64,000 nt of DNA from Symbioplanes lichenis. Lineage in GTDB: Bacteria > Actinomycetota > Actinomycetes > Mycobacteriales > Micromonosporaceae. Below, piece by piece: positions 7,771 to 14,948 of this stretch. Position numbers and translations under genes: made by a program. Where the stretch lies: positions 248,001 through 312,000 of the forward strand of contig NZ_JAUZQD010000009.1 of NCBI RefSeq assembly GCF_030709675.1, written 5' to 3'. The notes under the pieces are model-generated. The model saw nothing but the letters and a program-made list of their open reading frames with translations. It did not search any database and was not told the origin of the DNA. Within the stretch, counting starts at the first letter, position 1. Each line of letters opens with the position of its first letter.

Positions 7771-9060
7771 ATGAGCGCGCGGTTCGCCGGGCAGAACTGG
7801 CGCGTGCAACTGTCTGACCTTCTCTTCGCCCTCTTCGGAGTGGGCGCCCTGCTGGCCGGGATCCTCCCCCGGCTGCTCGAGCGTCGCCCGTTGTCGATGC
7901 CGATCGTGTTCCTGGCGCTGGGCATGGTGGTGTTCGCCGTACCGCTGGGGCTGCCGGACGTGGACCCCCTGGCCCATCCGAAGCTGACCGAGCACCTCAC
8001 CGAGGTCTGCGTGATCGTGGCGCTCATGGGCGCCGGCCTCAAGATCGACCGGCCGCTCGGCAAGGGGCGGTGGACGTCGACGTGGCGGCTGCTGATCATC
8101 GCCATGCCGGTGACCATCGGGGCGGTGGCGCTGCTCGGCTGGTGGTGGGCCGGGCTGGTGCCGGCGGCGGCGCTGCTGCTCGGCGCGGCGCTCGCCCCGA
8201 CCGACCCGGTGCTCGCGGCGGACGTGCAGGTCGGCGAGCCCACCGACAAGGAGGACTCCGAGGACGAGGTGCGCTTCGCGCTGACGTCCGAGGCCGGGCT
8301 CAACGACGGGCTGGCCTTCCCCTTCGTGTACGCGGCCATCGGGCTGGCCGCGGCCGGCTTCGCGTGGACGGACTGGGCCCTGAAGGACGTCGGCTACAAG
8401 GTCGGTGTGGCGGTCGTGGGCGGGCTGGTCATCGGGCGGCTGCTCGGGCGCCTCTTCTTCCGCCCCCGCAATCACAAGCTGCGCCTGGCCCATCACTCGG
8501 AGGGGTTCCTGGCGCTGGCGGCGACCTTCCTGGCGTACGGGATCGTCGAGGTGGCCGGCGGCTACGGCTTCCTGGCGGTCTTCATCGCCGCCCGCGGTAT
8601 CCGATCCGCGCAACGTTCGCACGAGTACCACCAGGTACTGCACGACTTCGCGGAGCAGATCGAGCGGCTGCTCACCGTCCTGTTGCTGCTGTTGCTCGGC
8701 GGCGCGGTGGTGAGCGGTGTGCTCGCCCCGCTCACGTGGCCGGCCGCGTTGATCGGCTTGGCCCTTGTCCTGGTGATCCGTCCGGTGTCAGGATTCCTGT
8801 CGCTTCGCGGTGCCCCGGGTCGCACGACCGAGCACTGGGTCATCGCGTCGTTCGGCATCAGGGGGATCGGGTCCTTCTACTACCTGGCGTACGCCATGGA
8901 GCACGCCGAGTTCCCGAACGTGGATGTCGTATGGGCGACAGTGGCGTTTGTCGTCTTGGTGAGCGTGGTGTTGCACGGCGTCGCGGTGACGCCCGTGATG
9001 CGGCTTCTGGACCGAAACAACGATCGGTCGCGTACCCCGGAAGAGCGACACGCTCAGTAA
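7771..9060 (+). CDS. CPA1-type cation:proton antiporter
   Basis: About 429 residues with around 12 hydrophobic segments along nearly the full length. The conserved A-P-T-D-P-V-L-A-A-D motif in a membrane span and the S-E-A-G-L-N-D-G-L region are hallmark NhaP/CPA1 features (the N-D pair forms the ion site). The intracellular end is short and charged. It exchanges Na+ or K+ for protons across the cell membrane for pH and salt balance. The start is uncertain: ATG 7771 is used, but GTG 7804 (V-Q-L-S-D-L-L) begins directly at the first membrane span and is equally likely; neither has a clear ribosome site. The following 153 bases are relatively AT-rich with no gene. Confidence 0.85.
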   Translation: MSARFAGQNWRVQLSDLLFALFGVGALLAGILPRLLERRPLSMPIVFLALGMVVFAVPLGLPDVDPLAHPKLTEHLTEVCVIVALMGAGLKIDRPLGKGRWTSTWRLLIIAMPVTIGAVALLGWWWAGLVPAAALLLGAALAPTDPVLAADVQVGEPTDKEDSEDEVRFALTSEAGLNDGLAFPFVYAAIGLAAAGFAWTDWALKDVGYKVGVAVVGGLVIGRLLGRLFFRPRNHKLRLAHHSEGFLALAATFLAYGIVEVAGGYGFLAVFIAARGIRSAQRSHEYHQVLHDFAEQIERLLTVLLLLLLGGAVVSGVLAPLTWPAALIGLALVLVIRPVSGFLSLRGAPGRTTEHWVIASFGIRGIGSFYYLAYAMEHAEFPNVDVVWATVAFVVLVSVVLHGVAVTPVMRLLDRNNDRSRTPEERHAQ

Positions 9061-9213
9061 TCGACATTACTCAGTGTGATTGCTTCTCCGCGAAACCGTA
9101 GTTTATTTAGGACATTGAACCCGCGGGTAGTGGCAGAGCGTATTCATAGCTGTAAAGTGATCCCCACCTTCCCCCAGCCGGAATTCCACGATGGACGACG
9201 AAAGGTGTGGCCG

Positions 9214-9999
9214 ATGCGGATACGGGGCTTTGCGCCGGGGACACCCTGCTGGGTCGAGCTGGCGAGTGCGGATCCCGCGCGGGCGGCGGAGTTCTACGCC
9301 CGGCTCTTCGGCTGGGAGCCGGCCGGCGACCGCTTCAAGCTCAACGGCCGCGCGGTGGCCGGGCTGACCCGGGCCGGCGCCGACCGGCCGGCGGGCTGGC
9401 TGACCTACCTGACCGAGCACAACCTCGAAGCGTCGATCATCCGCGTCACCGAGGCCGGCGGGCGCATGTGCACCGAGCCTGCCGAGGGCCGCGGCGGCCG
9501 GGCCGCACTGATCGCCGACCCGGCCGGCGCCGTCCTCGGCATCTGGGAGCCGCGCGACTTCACCGGCGCCCAGGTCGGTGGCGAGCCGGGCACCATGACC
9601 TTCCCCGAGCTGCTCACCGACGACGCCGTGGCCGCGGCCAACTTCTACGGCCAGGCGTTCGGCTGGCTGCTCCGCGACGAATACGGCAGCGACGGCACCC
9701 GCGGCGAGTGGATCACCACCGCCCACGACGCCATGGCCGGGCTGGCCCCGAGCCGCGGCGGCAGCTGGTGGCGGGCCGCCTTCCAGGTCGCCGACTGCAC
9801 CGAGACCCTCGAGGATTGCCGGGCCTACGGCGGCACGGTCGTCACCGGGGTCTCCGAGACCGGCTTCGGCACCTATGCGGAGCTGCTCGACCCGTGGGGC
9901 GCGCCCTTCTCCATCGCGGCGCCGGCGCAGATCCCGATCGAGCTCACCATGCAGATCTCCCCGACGGCAGGCATGGAGCTGACCTTCGGCGGGTACTGA
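9214..9999 (+). CDS. VOC-family protein, two glyoxalase-like domains
   Basis: 261 residues built of two tandem vicinal-oxygen-chelate domains (about 5-115 and 125-250). Each begins with W-V-E-L-A-S or F-P-E-L-L-T followed by the A-A-E-F-Y / A-A-N-F-Y helix and F-G-W. The arrangement matches the actinobacterial CFP30B/27-kDa antigen type of hydroxylase-like or resistance-like proteins. The metal site is not obviously complete, so catalysis is uncertain. The start ATG 9214 is supported by GAAAGG at 9199-9205; the longer upstream frame is non-coding in character. The 153-base region upstream (9061-9213) is AT-richer than average and likely holds its promoter. Confidence 0.82.
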   Translation: MRIRGFAPGTPCWVELASADPARAAEFYARLFGWEPAGDRFKLNGRAVAGLTRAGADRPAGWLTYLTEHNLEASIIRVTEAGGRMCTEPAEGRGGRAALIADPAGAVLGIWEPRDFTGAQVGGEPGTMTFPELLTDDAVAAANFYGQAFGWLLRDEYGSDGTRGEWITTAHDAMAGLAPSRGGSWWRAAFQVADCTETLEDCRAYGGTVVTGVSETGFGTYAELLDPWGAPFSIAAPAQIPIELTMQISPTAGMELTFGGY

Positions 10000-10053
10000 T
10001 ACACCCGTTCGAAAGAATGCTTCGCCTTTGCTTCGCATGTGATGGGAGACGTC

Positions 10054-10266
10054 ATGGCCACCGGGCAGGACACCGATAACACCTCCAACACGATCAAGGA
10101 CCCGTCGGACTGGACGACCGGCGACGAGCCGGCCACCGGCGCGCAGCAGTCCTACCTGCACACGCTGGCGTCCGAGGCGAACGAGGACGTGCCGGAGGAG
10201 CCGACCAAGGCCGAGGCTTCGCAGCTGATCGACGAGCTGCAGCAGAAGACCGGGCGCGGTCAGTAG
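10054..10266 (+). CDS. DUF3072-family small protein
   Basis: 70-residue acidic protein matching DUF3072: N-T-I-K-D-P-x-D-W-x-T-G-D-E-P near the N-terminus, then T-G-A-Q-Q-S-Y-L and the K-A-E-A-S-Q-L-I-D helix at the end. The function of the family is unknown; it is a widespread small soluble actinobacterial and proteobacterial protein. ATG 10054 is preceded by GGGAGA at 10044-10049 and chosen over ATG 10039. A textbook terminator follows 20 bases after the stop, so it is a single-gene unit. Confidence 0.85.
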   Translation: MATGQDTDNTSNTIKDPSDWTTGDEPATGAQQSYLHTLASEANEDVPEEPTKAEASQLIDELQQKTGRGQ

Positions 10267-10285
10267 TTCTTCATTTTCTTGAGAG

Positions 10286-10309
10286 AGGCCAGCTTCGGCT
10301 GGCCTTTTT
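10286..10309 (+). terminator. rho-independent terminator after DUF3072 gene
   Basis: 8-bp stem AGGCCAGC (10286-10293) with GCTGGCCT (10298-10305), TTCG tetraloop, and five T residues directly after the stem. Confidence 0.92.
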
Positions 10310-10321
10310 CATGCCGTCCAC

Positions 10322-10365
10322 GTCAACTTGGGTTGACATCGCTCTCATGTCAACCTATGTTGACA
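10322..10365 (+). promoter_or_regulatory. leaderless promoter with two GTCAAC-N4-GTTGAC operators
   Basis: Two perfect 16-bp palindromes, GTCAACTTGGGTTGAC at 10322-10337 and GTCAACCTATGTTGAC at 10350-10365, start 28 bases apart. A near-consensus promoter overlaps both: TTGACA at 10333-10338, 17 bases, TATGTT at 10356-10361. The expected transcription start falls on or beside the ATG at 10368, so the mRNA should lack a leader. The likely binder is the HTH protein encoded right after it, giving negative autoregulation; this last point is inference. Confidence 0.85.
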
Positions 10366-10367
10366 GC

Positions 10368-10604
10368 ATGACCGAAGCGACCGATCTCGCCGCGGCGGCG
10401 GGCAGCACCGATCCCCGGATCGGCCTGCGCGCGGTCGTGGCGCTCCGCCGCCTCCTCGAGGGCCTGGAGCATCTCCAGGTGGCGAACGCCCGGCGCAACG
10501 GCTGGTCCTGGCAGGAGATCGCGGACGCCCTCGAGGTGACGCGCCAGGGCGTACACAAGAAGCATGCGAAGACGGTGCCGGCGCAGGACCCCCGGGAGGG
10601 CTGA
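10368..10604 (+). CDS. small HTH DNA-binding regulator
   Basis: 78 residues. A helical N-terminal half (V-V-A-L-R-R-L-L-E-G-L-E) is followed by a helix-turn-helix at about 45-68: G-W-S-W-Q-E-I-A-D-A-L-E-V-T-R-Q-G-V-H, in which the second helix is the recognition helix. The end is basic (K-K-H-A-K). Homologous small HTH proteins precede ClpN-domain genes in many actinobacteria. ATG 10368 sits at the predicted transcription start, downstream of twin palindromic operators, and three bases separate its stop from the ClpN gene. Role as repressor of this two-gene unit is inferred from layout. Confidence 0.8.
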   Translation: MTEATDLAAAAGSTDPRIGLRAVVALRRLLEGLEHLQVANARRNGWSWQEIADALEVTRQGVHKKHAKTVPAQDPREG

Positions 10605-10607
10605 GAG

Positions 10608-11234
10608 ATGTTCGAGCGATTCACCCACGAGGCGCGCGCGGCCGTCGTCCGCGCGCAGGTCGAGGCCCGGGAGCTGGGCCAGTCGCCGATCGGCACCGAG
10701 CATCTGCTGCTCGCGCTGCTCACCGCGGCCGGCGTCGAGTCGGCCCCGGCCCTGACCGGCCAGGGCGTGAACGCGGTCTTCGTCCGGTCCGAGATCATCC
10801 GCCGGGTGGGCACGGGCACCGGTGCCGGAGCCGGCGCCGCGCCACTTTCGCCCGAGGACGCCGAGGCGGAGGACCGGGAGGCGCTGCGGGCGATCGGCAT
10901 CGACCTGGACGCCGTGCGCCGGGCCATCGAGGAGAACTTCGGGCCCGGGTCGCTGCGCCTGCCGCGCGCGGCGCATCCGGAGCGCAAGGGGCGGATGCGC
11001 AAGTTCTTCACGCCGGGGCACATCCCCTTCTCGGCGCGCAACAAGAAGGTGCTGGAGCTGTCGTTGCGCGAGGCGCTGCGGCTCAAGCACAACTACATCG
11101 CGCCGGAGCACATGATGCTGGGCCTGCTCCGCGAGGGGAAGGGGCTGGCGTCGCAGATCCTGGCCGAGCGGGGTGTGGACTTCGACGCGCTCCGGGCCGA
11201 CATGACGCGGTCGCTGCGGTCTGCTGCCGCTTGA
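10608..11234 (+). CDS. stand-alone Clp N-domain protein (no ATPase)
   Basis: 208 residues with two Clp N-terminal (ClpA/ClpC N) repeats: the first at about 1-75 (M-F-E-R-F-T-H-E-A-R, then G-T-E-H-L-L-L-A-L-L) and the second at about 140-205 (F-S-A-R-N-K-K-V-L-E-L-S, then A-P-E-H-M-M-L-G-L-L). There are no Walker motifs, so it cannot unfold proteins itself. Known ClpN domains bind adaptors, substrates or phospho-arginine; a stand-alone protein may act as an adaptor or decoy for ClpC. It is tightly coupled to the preceding HTH gene (3-base gap). Downstream lies a 30-31 bp tandem repeat. Confidence 0.85.
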   Translation: MFERFTHEARAAVVRAQVEARELGQSPIGTEHLLLALLTAAGVESAPALTGQGVNAVFVRSEIIRRVGTGTGAGAGAAPLSPEDAEAEDREALRAIGIDLDAVRRAIEENFGPGSLRLPRAAHPERKGRMRKFFTPGHIPFSARNKKVLELSLREALRLKHNYIAPEHMMLGLLREGKGLASQILAERGVDFDALRADMTRSLRSAAA

Positions 11235-11240
11235 TCTCTT

Positions 11241-11356
11241 GCGTCAGCGGGCGTCGGGGCTTATTCCCTGGCGTCGGCGGGCGTCGGGGGCTCATTCCCT
11301 GGCGTCGGCGGGCGTCGGGGGCTTATTCCCTGGCGTCGGCGGGTATCGGGGGCGCC
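11241..11356. repeat. intergenic tandem repeat, 30-31 bp units
   Basis: Three full units (11241-11270, 11271-11301, 11302-11332) and a partial fourth (11333-11356), each GCGTCGGCGGGCGTCGGGGG followed by CT(T/C)ATTCCCTG. Units two and three differ at one base. The array fills the gap between the ClpN gene and the next ATG and runs right up to that start codon. Confidence 0.85.
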
Positions 11357-11779
11357 ATGACGTATCGGGTCGAGTACAACGGCGAGGAGCTCGAGGTCGC
11401 CACCCTCGATGCCGCGCTGGACAACGCGAAGCACGCCATCGCCGCCGATGCCGGGACCATCGAGGGCTGGACGGTCGAGCACGACGAGACGATCAACGAC
11501 TGGTTCGTCCAGGGCGTGCTCGACGGCCGGCAGGTCGGCCCGACCGCGGTGGTCACCGGCCCCGAGCCCACCCTGCCCGCGCAGACCCTGACCCGCCACG
11601 CCCCGGACCGCGCCGAGACCGAGGTGCGCCGGATGTCCTGCACCGGCGCCACGCCGGCCGAAGCGCTCGAGATGGCGGCGGCCTGGCTCGCCGGCCGCCC
11701 GAACATCGTGGACGTCGACGACCTGGGCTGGCACATCGTTCGCGGCGGCTACGAGGTCACGCTCTACTACCGGAGCTGA
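11357..11779 (+). CDS. hypothetical protein
   Basis: 140 residues, acidic, soluble, no signal peptide. The N-terminal half (M-T-Y-R-V-E-Y-N-G-E-E-L-E-V) looks like a small beta-rich domain, and the C-terminal half (A-E-T-E-V-R-R-M-S-C-T-G-A-T-P) like a second alpha/beta piece. I do not recognise a family. The start ATG 11357 directly abuts the tandem repeat array; no ribosome site other than repeat-derived GGGGG is present. In-frame reading through the repeat (from 11231) would add a low-complexity tail and is not believed. The 3' end overlaps the convergent ROK gene by 13 bases. Confidence 0.65.
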   Translation: MTYRVEYNGEELEVATLDAALDNAKHAIAADAGTIEGWTVEHDETINDWFVQGVLDGRQVGPTAVVTGPEPTLPAQTLTRHAPDRAETEVRRMSCTGATPAEALEMAAAWLAGRPNIVDVDDLGWHIVRGGYEVTLYYRS

Positions 11780-12975
11780 GCGCTCTCAACTTTGTCGGCG
11801 CCGGCCTTGTCGGGCTCGGCGGCCCACTCGGCCAGGGCTGTCTCGGTGGTCAGTTCGTCGAGGCCGAGGACCGCTGCCCCTTGGAGGGGGCCGTCGTCGC
11901 CGTGCGCGGCGTCGACCACTTCCGGCGGGTGGGTGCGGTGGAAGGCCATCAACCCATCGAGGTACGCCTCCCGGAACGCGACCGGGTCCGCGGCGCGCAC
12001 CAGCGGGCCGATCCCGCCCAGGGTCACGGTCGCCGGGTCGTGGGCGTTGACGAGGGCGCCGATGCCTCCGCCCAGCGCGGCGGCGACCTTGGCCACGGCA
12101 CTCCGGTGGTTCTGCGCGGTCAGGATCGTGCGGGCGAAGGCGACGGGGTCTTCCGGTTCGTTCCGGCCCAGGTGGCGGGCGAGGGCGCGGCCGTCGACCT
12201 CCAGGTCCCAGCAGCCGCGGGCGCCGCACGGGCAGCGGAGGGTGCGATCGCCGTAGGGCTGGTGGCCGAACTCACCCGCGGCGCCGTACGAGCCCGTCGC
12301 GGGGCGGCCGTCGACGATCACCGTGCCGCCGAGCCCCACGGCGACGATGAGGTGCAGGGCCGTCGGGGCGCCGATCGCCGCGCCGGTGCGGGCCTCGGCC
12401 ACCCCGGCGAGGGTGGCGTCGTTGCCGAGCAGCAGCGGCAGCCCGGCCGCGACCGGGGTGAGGTCGACGTCACGCCAGCCGAGCGTGGCCGACTGGACGA
12501 GCCGGCCCGCGTACACCGTGCCGGAGACGGCGAGCGAGACGGCGCGCAGGCGGTGGGCGTACCGGAGACTGGTGGTCTCCACCCGCTCGCGCATGGCCGC
12601 GAGCACCGCCGGCGCCGACCGCGAGGCGTGGCGGGTCGCGGTCACCTCGCCGAGCGTGCCGTCGAGGGTGACCACCGCCGAGCGCCACTCCTCGGTGCGC
12701 AGGTCGAGCGCGAGCAGCACCGGTCCCTCGGGATGCGCGGTGAGCACGGTGGTGGGGCGGCCGCGACCGGCGCGCGGGGCGGGTGCCTCGTCGAGCAGGC
12801 GGCCGGACCGCAGCCGCCCGGTGATCTCGGTCGCGAGGCCGCTGGCCAGTTGCAGCTCGCTCACCATCGCCGCGCGCGTGCCGCCGGGGTTGCGGCGCAC
12901 CCAGGCGAGCACCTGGGCCGCGGTGTGCCACCGGGCCGCACCGGCTCGCAACCGCGCGGAGCTTGCCATGACCAT
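11767..12975 (-). CDS. ROK-family transcriptional regulator
   Basis: 402 residues. A winged-helix N-terminal region (about 15-75, with G-G-T-R-A-A-M-V-S-E-L-Q-L and the G-R-G-R-P-T-T wing) precedes a ROK sugar-kinase-like domain (about 85-385). The ROK zinc motif C-P-C-G-A-R-G-C-W is present, as is the G-N-D-A-T-L region near the sugar site. Such NagC/XylR-type proteins repress sugar genes until a sugar or sugar phosphate binds. It is divergent from a HAD sugar-phosphatase-like gene with a palindrome between, suggesting that gene is a target. ATG 12975 is used; ATG 12969 is also possible. Confidence 0.85.
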   Translation of the reverse strand: MVMASSARLRAGAARWHTAAQVLAWVRRNPGGTRAAMVSELQLASGLATEITGRLRSGRLLDEAPAPRAGRGRPTTVLTAHPEGPVLLALDLRTEEWRSAVVTLDGTLGEVTATRHASRSAPAVLAAMRERVETTSLRYAHRLRAVSLAVSGTVYAGRLVQSATLGWRDVDLTPVAAGLPLLLGNDATLAGVAEARTGAAIGAPTALHLIVAVGLGGTVIVDGRPATGSYGAAGEFGHQPYGDRTLRCPCGARGCWDLEVDGRALARHLGRNEPEDPVAFARTILTAQNHRSAVAKVAAALGGGIGALVNAHDPATVTLGGIGPLVRAADPVAFREAYLDGLMAFHRTHPPEVVDAAHGDDGPLQGAAVLGLDELTTETALAEWAAEPDKAGADKVESAQLR

Positions 12976-12991
12976 GGGACACCGCCTTATC

Positions 12992-13010
12992 CTCGTGGTA
13001 CGAGAATATT
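12992..13010. promoter_or_regulatory. palindromic operator candidate between ROK and HAD genes
   Basis: CTCGT-GGT-ACGAG at 12992-13004, overlapped by GAATATTC at 13003-13010, in the 63-base divergent intergenic region. Position and symmetry fit an operator for the ROK regulator; no experimental site is known to me with this exact sequence. Confidence 0.45.
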
Positions 13011-13038
13011 CGCCCCGCTTTCGGAACGAGGAACGCGC

Positions 13039-13644
13039 GTGGACCTGACCAGTATCGAGGCGGTGCTCTTCGACATGGACGGCACCCTCGTCGACTCCGA
13101 CGCCGCCGTGGAGCGGGCCTGGGCCACCTGGGCCGGCGAGTACGGCGCCGACATCGACGCCGTGCTGGCCGTGGCGCACGGCGCGCCGGCCGGGCGTACG
13201 GTCCGGATCATCCGCCCCGACCTCGACGACGCCGGGGTCGCGGCCGCCGCGGCGCGCCAGCTGGAGCTGCAGTACGACGACCTGTCGGACGTGGTCCCGA
13301 CGCCCGGCGCGATGGCGCTGCTGGCCGGGCTGCGGTTGCCGTGGGCGGTGGTGACGAGCGCGGATGTCCGGCTGGCCAAGGCCCGGCTGGGCGCGGCCGG
13401 CATCGACGCGCCGGTGCTCGTCACGGTCGAGGACATCAGCGCCGGCAAGCCGGACCCCGAGGGGTACCTCCGCGGGGCCTCTTTGCTGGGCGTCGCGCCG
13501 GCGCGGTGCCTGGTCGTGGAGGACGCCGAGGTGGGCGTCGCCGCGGGCCGGGCCGCGGGGGCGGTGGTGGCCGCGCTCAAGGGGGTCGACGGTGACCTGC
13601 GGATTCGTGACGTGGGCGAGCTGATTCCGTTGCTGGCCCGATGA
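13039..13644 (+). CDS. HAD-IA sugar-phosphatase-like hydrolase
   Basis: 201 residues. HAD motif I is F-D-M-D-G-T with nucleophile and acid/base aspartates at about 11 and 13; motif II is Thr/Ser in V-V-T-S-A-D; motif III Lys in G-K-P-D-P-E; motif IV E-D-A-E-V-G. This pattern is that of sugar-phosphate phosphatases and beta-phosphoglucomutases. The GTG start 13039 has CGAGGA upstream (13027-13032). Divergence from a ROK regulator suggests a sugar-phosphate substrate. Its stop overlaps the MFS start by ATGA, so both are probably one transcript. Confidence 0.85.
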   Translation: MDLTSIEAVLFDMDGTLVDSDAAVERAWATWAGEYGADIDAVLAVAHGAPAGRTVRIIRPDLDDAGVAAAAARQLELQYDDLSDVVPTPGAMALLAGLRLPWAVVTSADVRLAKARLGAAGIDAPVLVTVEDISAGKPDPEGYLRGASLLGVAPARCLVVEDAEVGVAAGRAAGAVVAALKGVDGDLRIRDVGELIPLLAR

Positions 13645-14807
13645 GCGCGGCCCCACCCGGCGGTGGCACATTGCGTGGCGGCGTTGGCGCTTCGGGCTTT
13701 GCTGCTTCGGGCGGCGGGGCGGTGGTGCGGCAGGCGGCGATCGCGCAGAGTTCCATCGGGTACGCGATCACCGGGCTCGGCGCCTGCCTGGTGCTGCTGG
13801 CGCAGGATCTTCAGGTACGGCCGGAGCAGCTCGCCTGGCTGCCGACCACCTTCGGCGCCGGGCTGCTCGTGGTGGCGCCCGCCGGGCCGTACTTGCTGCG
13901 GCGCGGCTCCCGTCTCTCGCTCGTCGCCGGGGCACTCCTCATCGCGGTCGGCGCCATCCTGCTGGCGACCGCCGCCGCGGTGCCCGTGGCCGCGGCCGGC
14001 GCGCTGCTGCTCGGCATCGGCGGCGCGGCCTTCGTACTGGTGACGCCGGCCATGCTCGCCGGGCCCGCTGCCGCCGGGCGGCTGACGACGGTGATCGGCC
14101 TGTCGAGTGCGGCGGCGGTTGTGGCCCCGCTGGCGATCGGAGCCTGGGACACGACCGGCGTCGGCACCGGGCGGCTCGCGTTGCTGGTCATCGTGCCGCC
14201 CCTGGCCGTACTCATCTTTGATGTCTGCCGCCGGCCGTCCCCCTTGCCGGCTCCGGCGGTGGCCACAGTGGATGGTCAAGGCATGCGGCGGGGGCCGGTC
14301 GTCCGCCGATGGGGAGTCGTGGTGCTGGCCGTGTCGGTGGAGTTCTGCTTCACCATCTGGGGCGTGGCGCGGTTGACCGGCGCCGGGGCCGGGACGGGGG
14401 CGGCGGCCCTGCTCAGTACGGCGTTTCCGCTCGGCATGGCGTGCGGCCGGCTGGCGGGCCCGTGGCTGCTGTCCCGGCTTCCTGTCGTTCCGGCCGGTGC
14501 TGCGGTGACCGCCGCGAGTGCTGTTCTGATGGTGGCGGCCGGCTCGCCCGTACTCGTGACGGTGGGGCTGGCCGGGGCGGGGCTGGGCGTCGCGACGCTC
14601 TACCCCGTGACGCTGGCCCGGCTGGTCGGCACTCCAGGTTTGTCCGCCGCGCACGCCGCGTCCATCGGCGCCTTCGCTTCCGGTACGGCCATCGTGGCGG
14701 CCCCGGCCGCACTCGCGCGCCTGGCCGACGTGGCCGACCTCCGGCTGGCGTACCTCGTGACCCTCCCCCTGCTCGCGGCGATGCTCGTGCTGCACCGCCG
14801 CGGCTGA
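13641..14807 (+). CDS. MFS transporter
   Basis: 388 residues with about 12 membrane spans and little loop length, as in major-facilitator transporters. The G-x-L-x-D/R-x-x-G-R-R-type loop after span 2 is poorly conserved (L-L-R-R-G-S-R). The N-terminal 25 residues are Gly/Ala-rich. Substrate unknown; co-transcription with a HAD sugar phosphatase and ROK control point to a sugar or sugar-like metabolite, or an unrelated exporter. ATGA overlap with the preceding gene fixes the start. Confidence 0.82.
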   Translation: MSAAPPGGGTLRGGVGASGFAASGGGAVVRQAAIAQSSIGYAITGLGACLVLLAQDLQVRPEQLAWLPTTFGAGLLVVAPAGPYLLRRGSRLSLVAGALLIAVGAILLATAAAVPVAAAGALLLGIGGAAFVLVTPAMLAGPAAAGRLTTVIGLSSAAAVVAPLAIGAWDTTGVGTGRLALLVIVPPLAVLIFDVCRRPSPLPAPAVATVDGQGMRRGPVVRRWGVVVLAVSVEFCFTIWGVARLTGAGAGTGAAALLSTAFPLGMACGRLAGPWLLSRLPVVPAGAAVTAASAVLMVAAGSPVLVTVGLAGAGLGVATLYPVTLARLVGTPGLSAAHAASIGAFASGTAIVAAPAALARLADVADLRLAYLVTLPLLAAMLVLHRRG

Positions 14808-14840
14808 GGGTCCCGCTCCTCACCGGCTCGCTACCGTAGC

Positions 14841-14863
14841 AAGCCTTCGGGTCGACGTCGCCC
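14841..14863. repeat. short copy of the 3' end of the neighbouring gene
   Basis: AAGCC(-)TTCGGGTCGACGTCGC at about 14844-14863 matches AAGCCCTTCGGGTCGACGTCGC at about 14964-14985, which encodes the last residues (S-D-V-D-P-K-G-F) of the next gene. One base is missing. It may be a remnant of a lost duplicate gene end, or chance. Confidence 0.35.
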
Positions 14864-14948
14864 GCTCCACCAGGCATCCATCTCCGCCGGCTGAGCTCGA
14901 CCGGCCTTCCGGCTTCCCGCCCGCCGGCGCCGACGGGACGTTGCCGGT

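Noticed and set aside
8200..8240. Heavy-metal site in the antiporter
   Set aside because: The T-D-P motif is the normal CPA1 ion site, nothing additional.
9061..9213. Definite sigma-70 promoter in the AT-rich gap
   Set aside because: TTGAAC at 9115 and TATTCA at 9141 are spaced by 20 bases, too far for a confident call.
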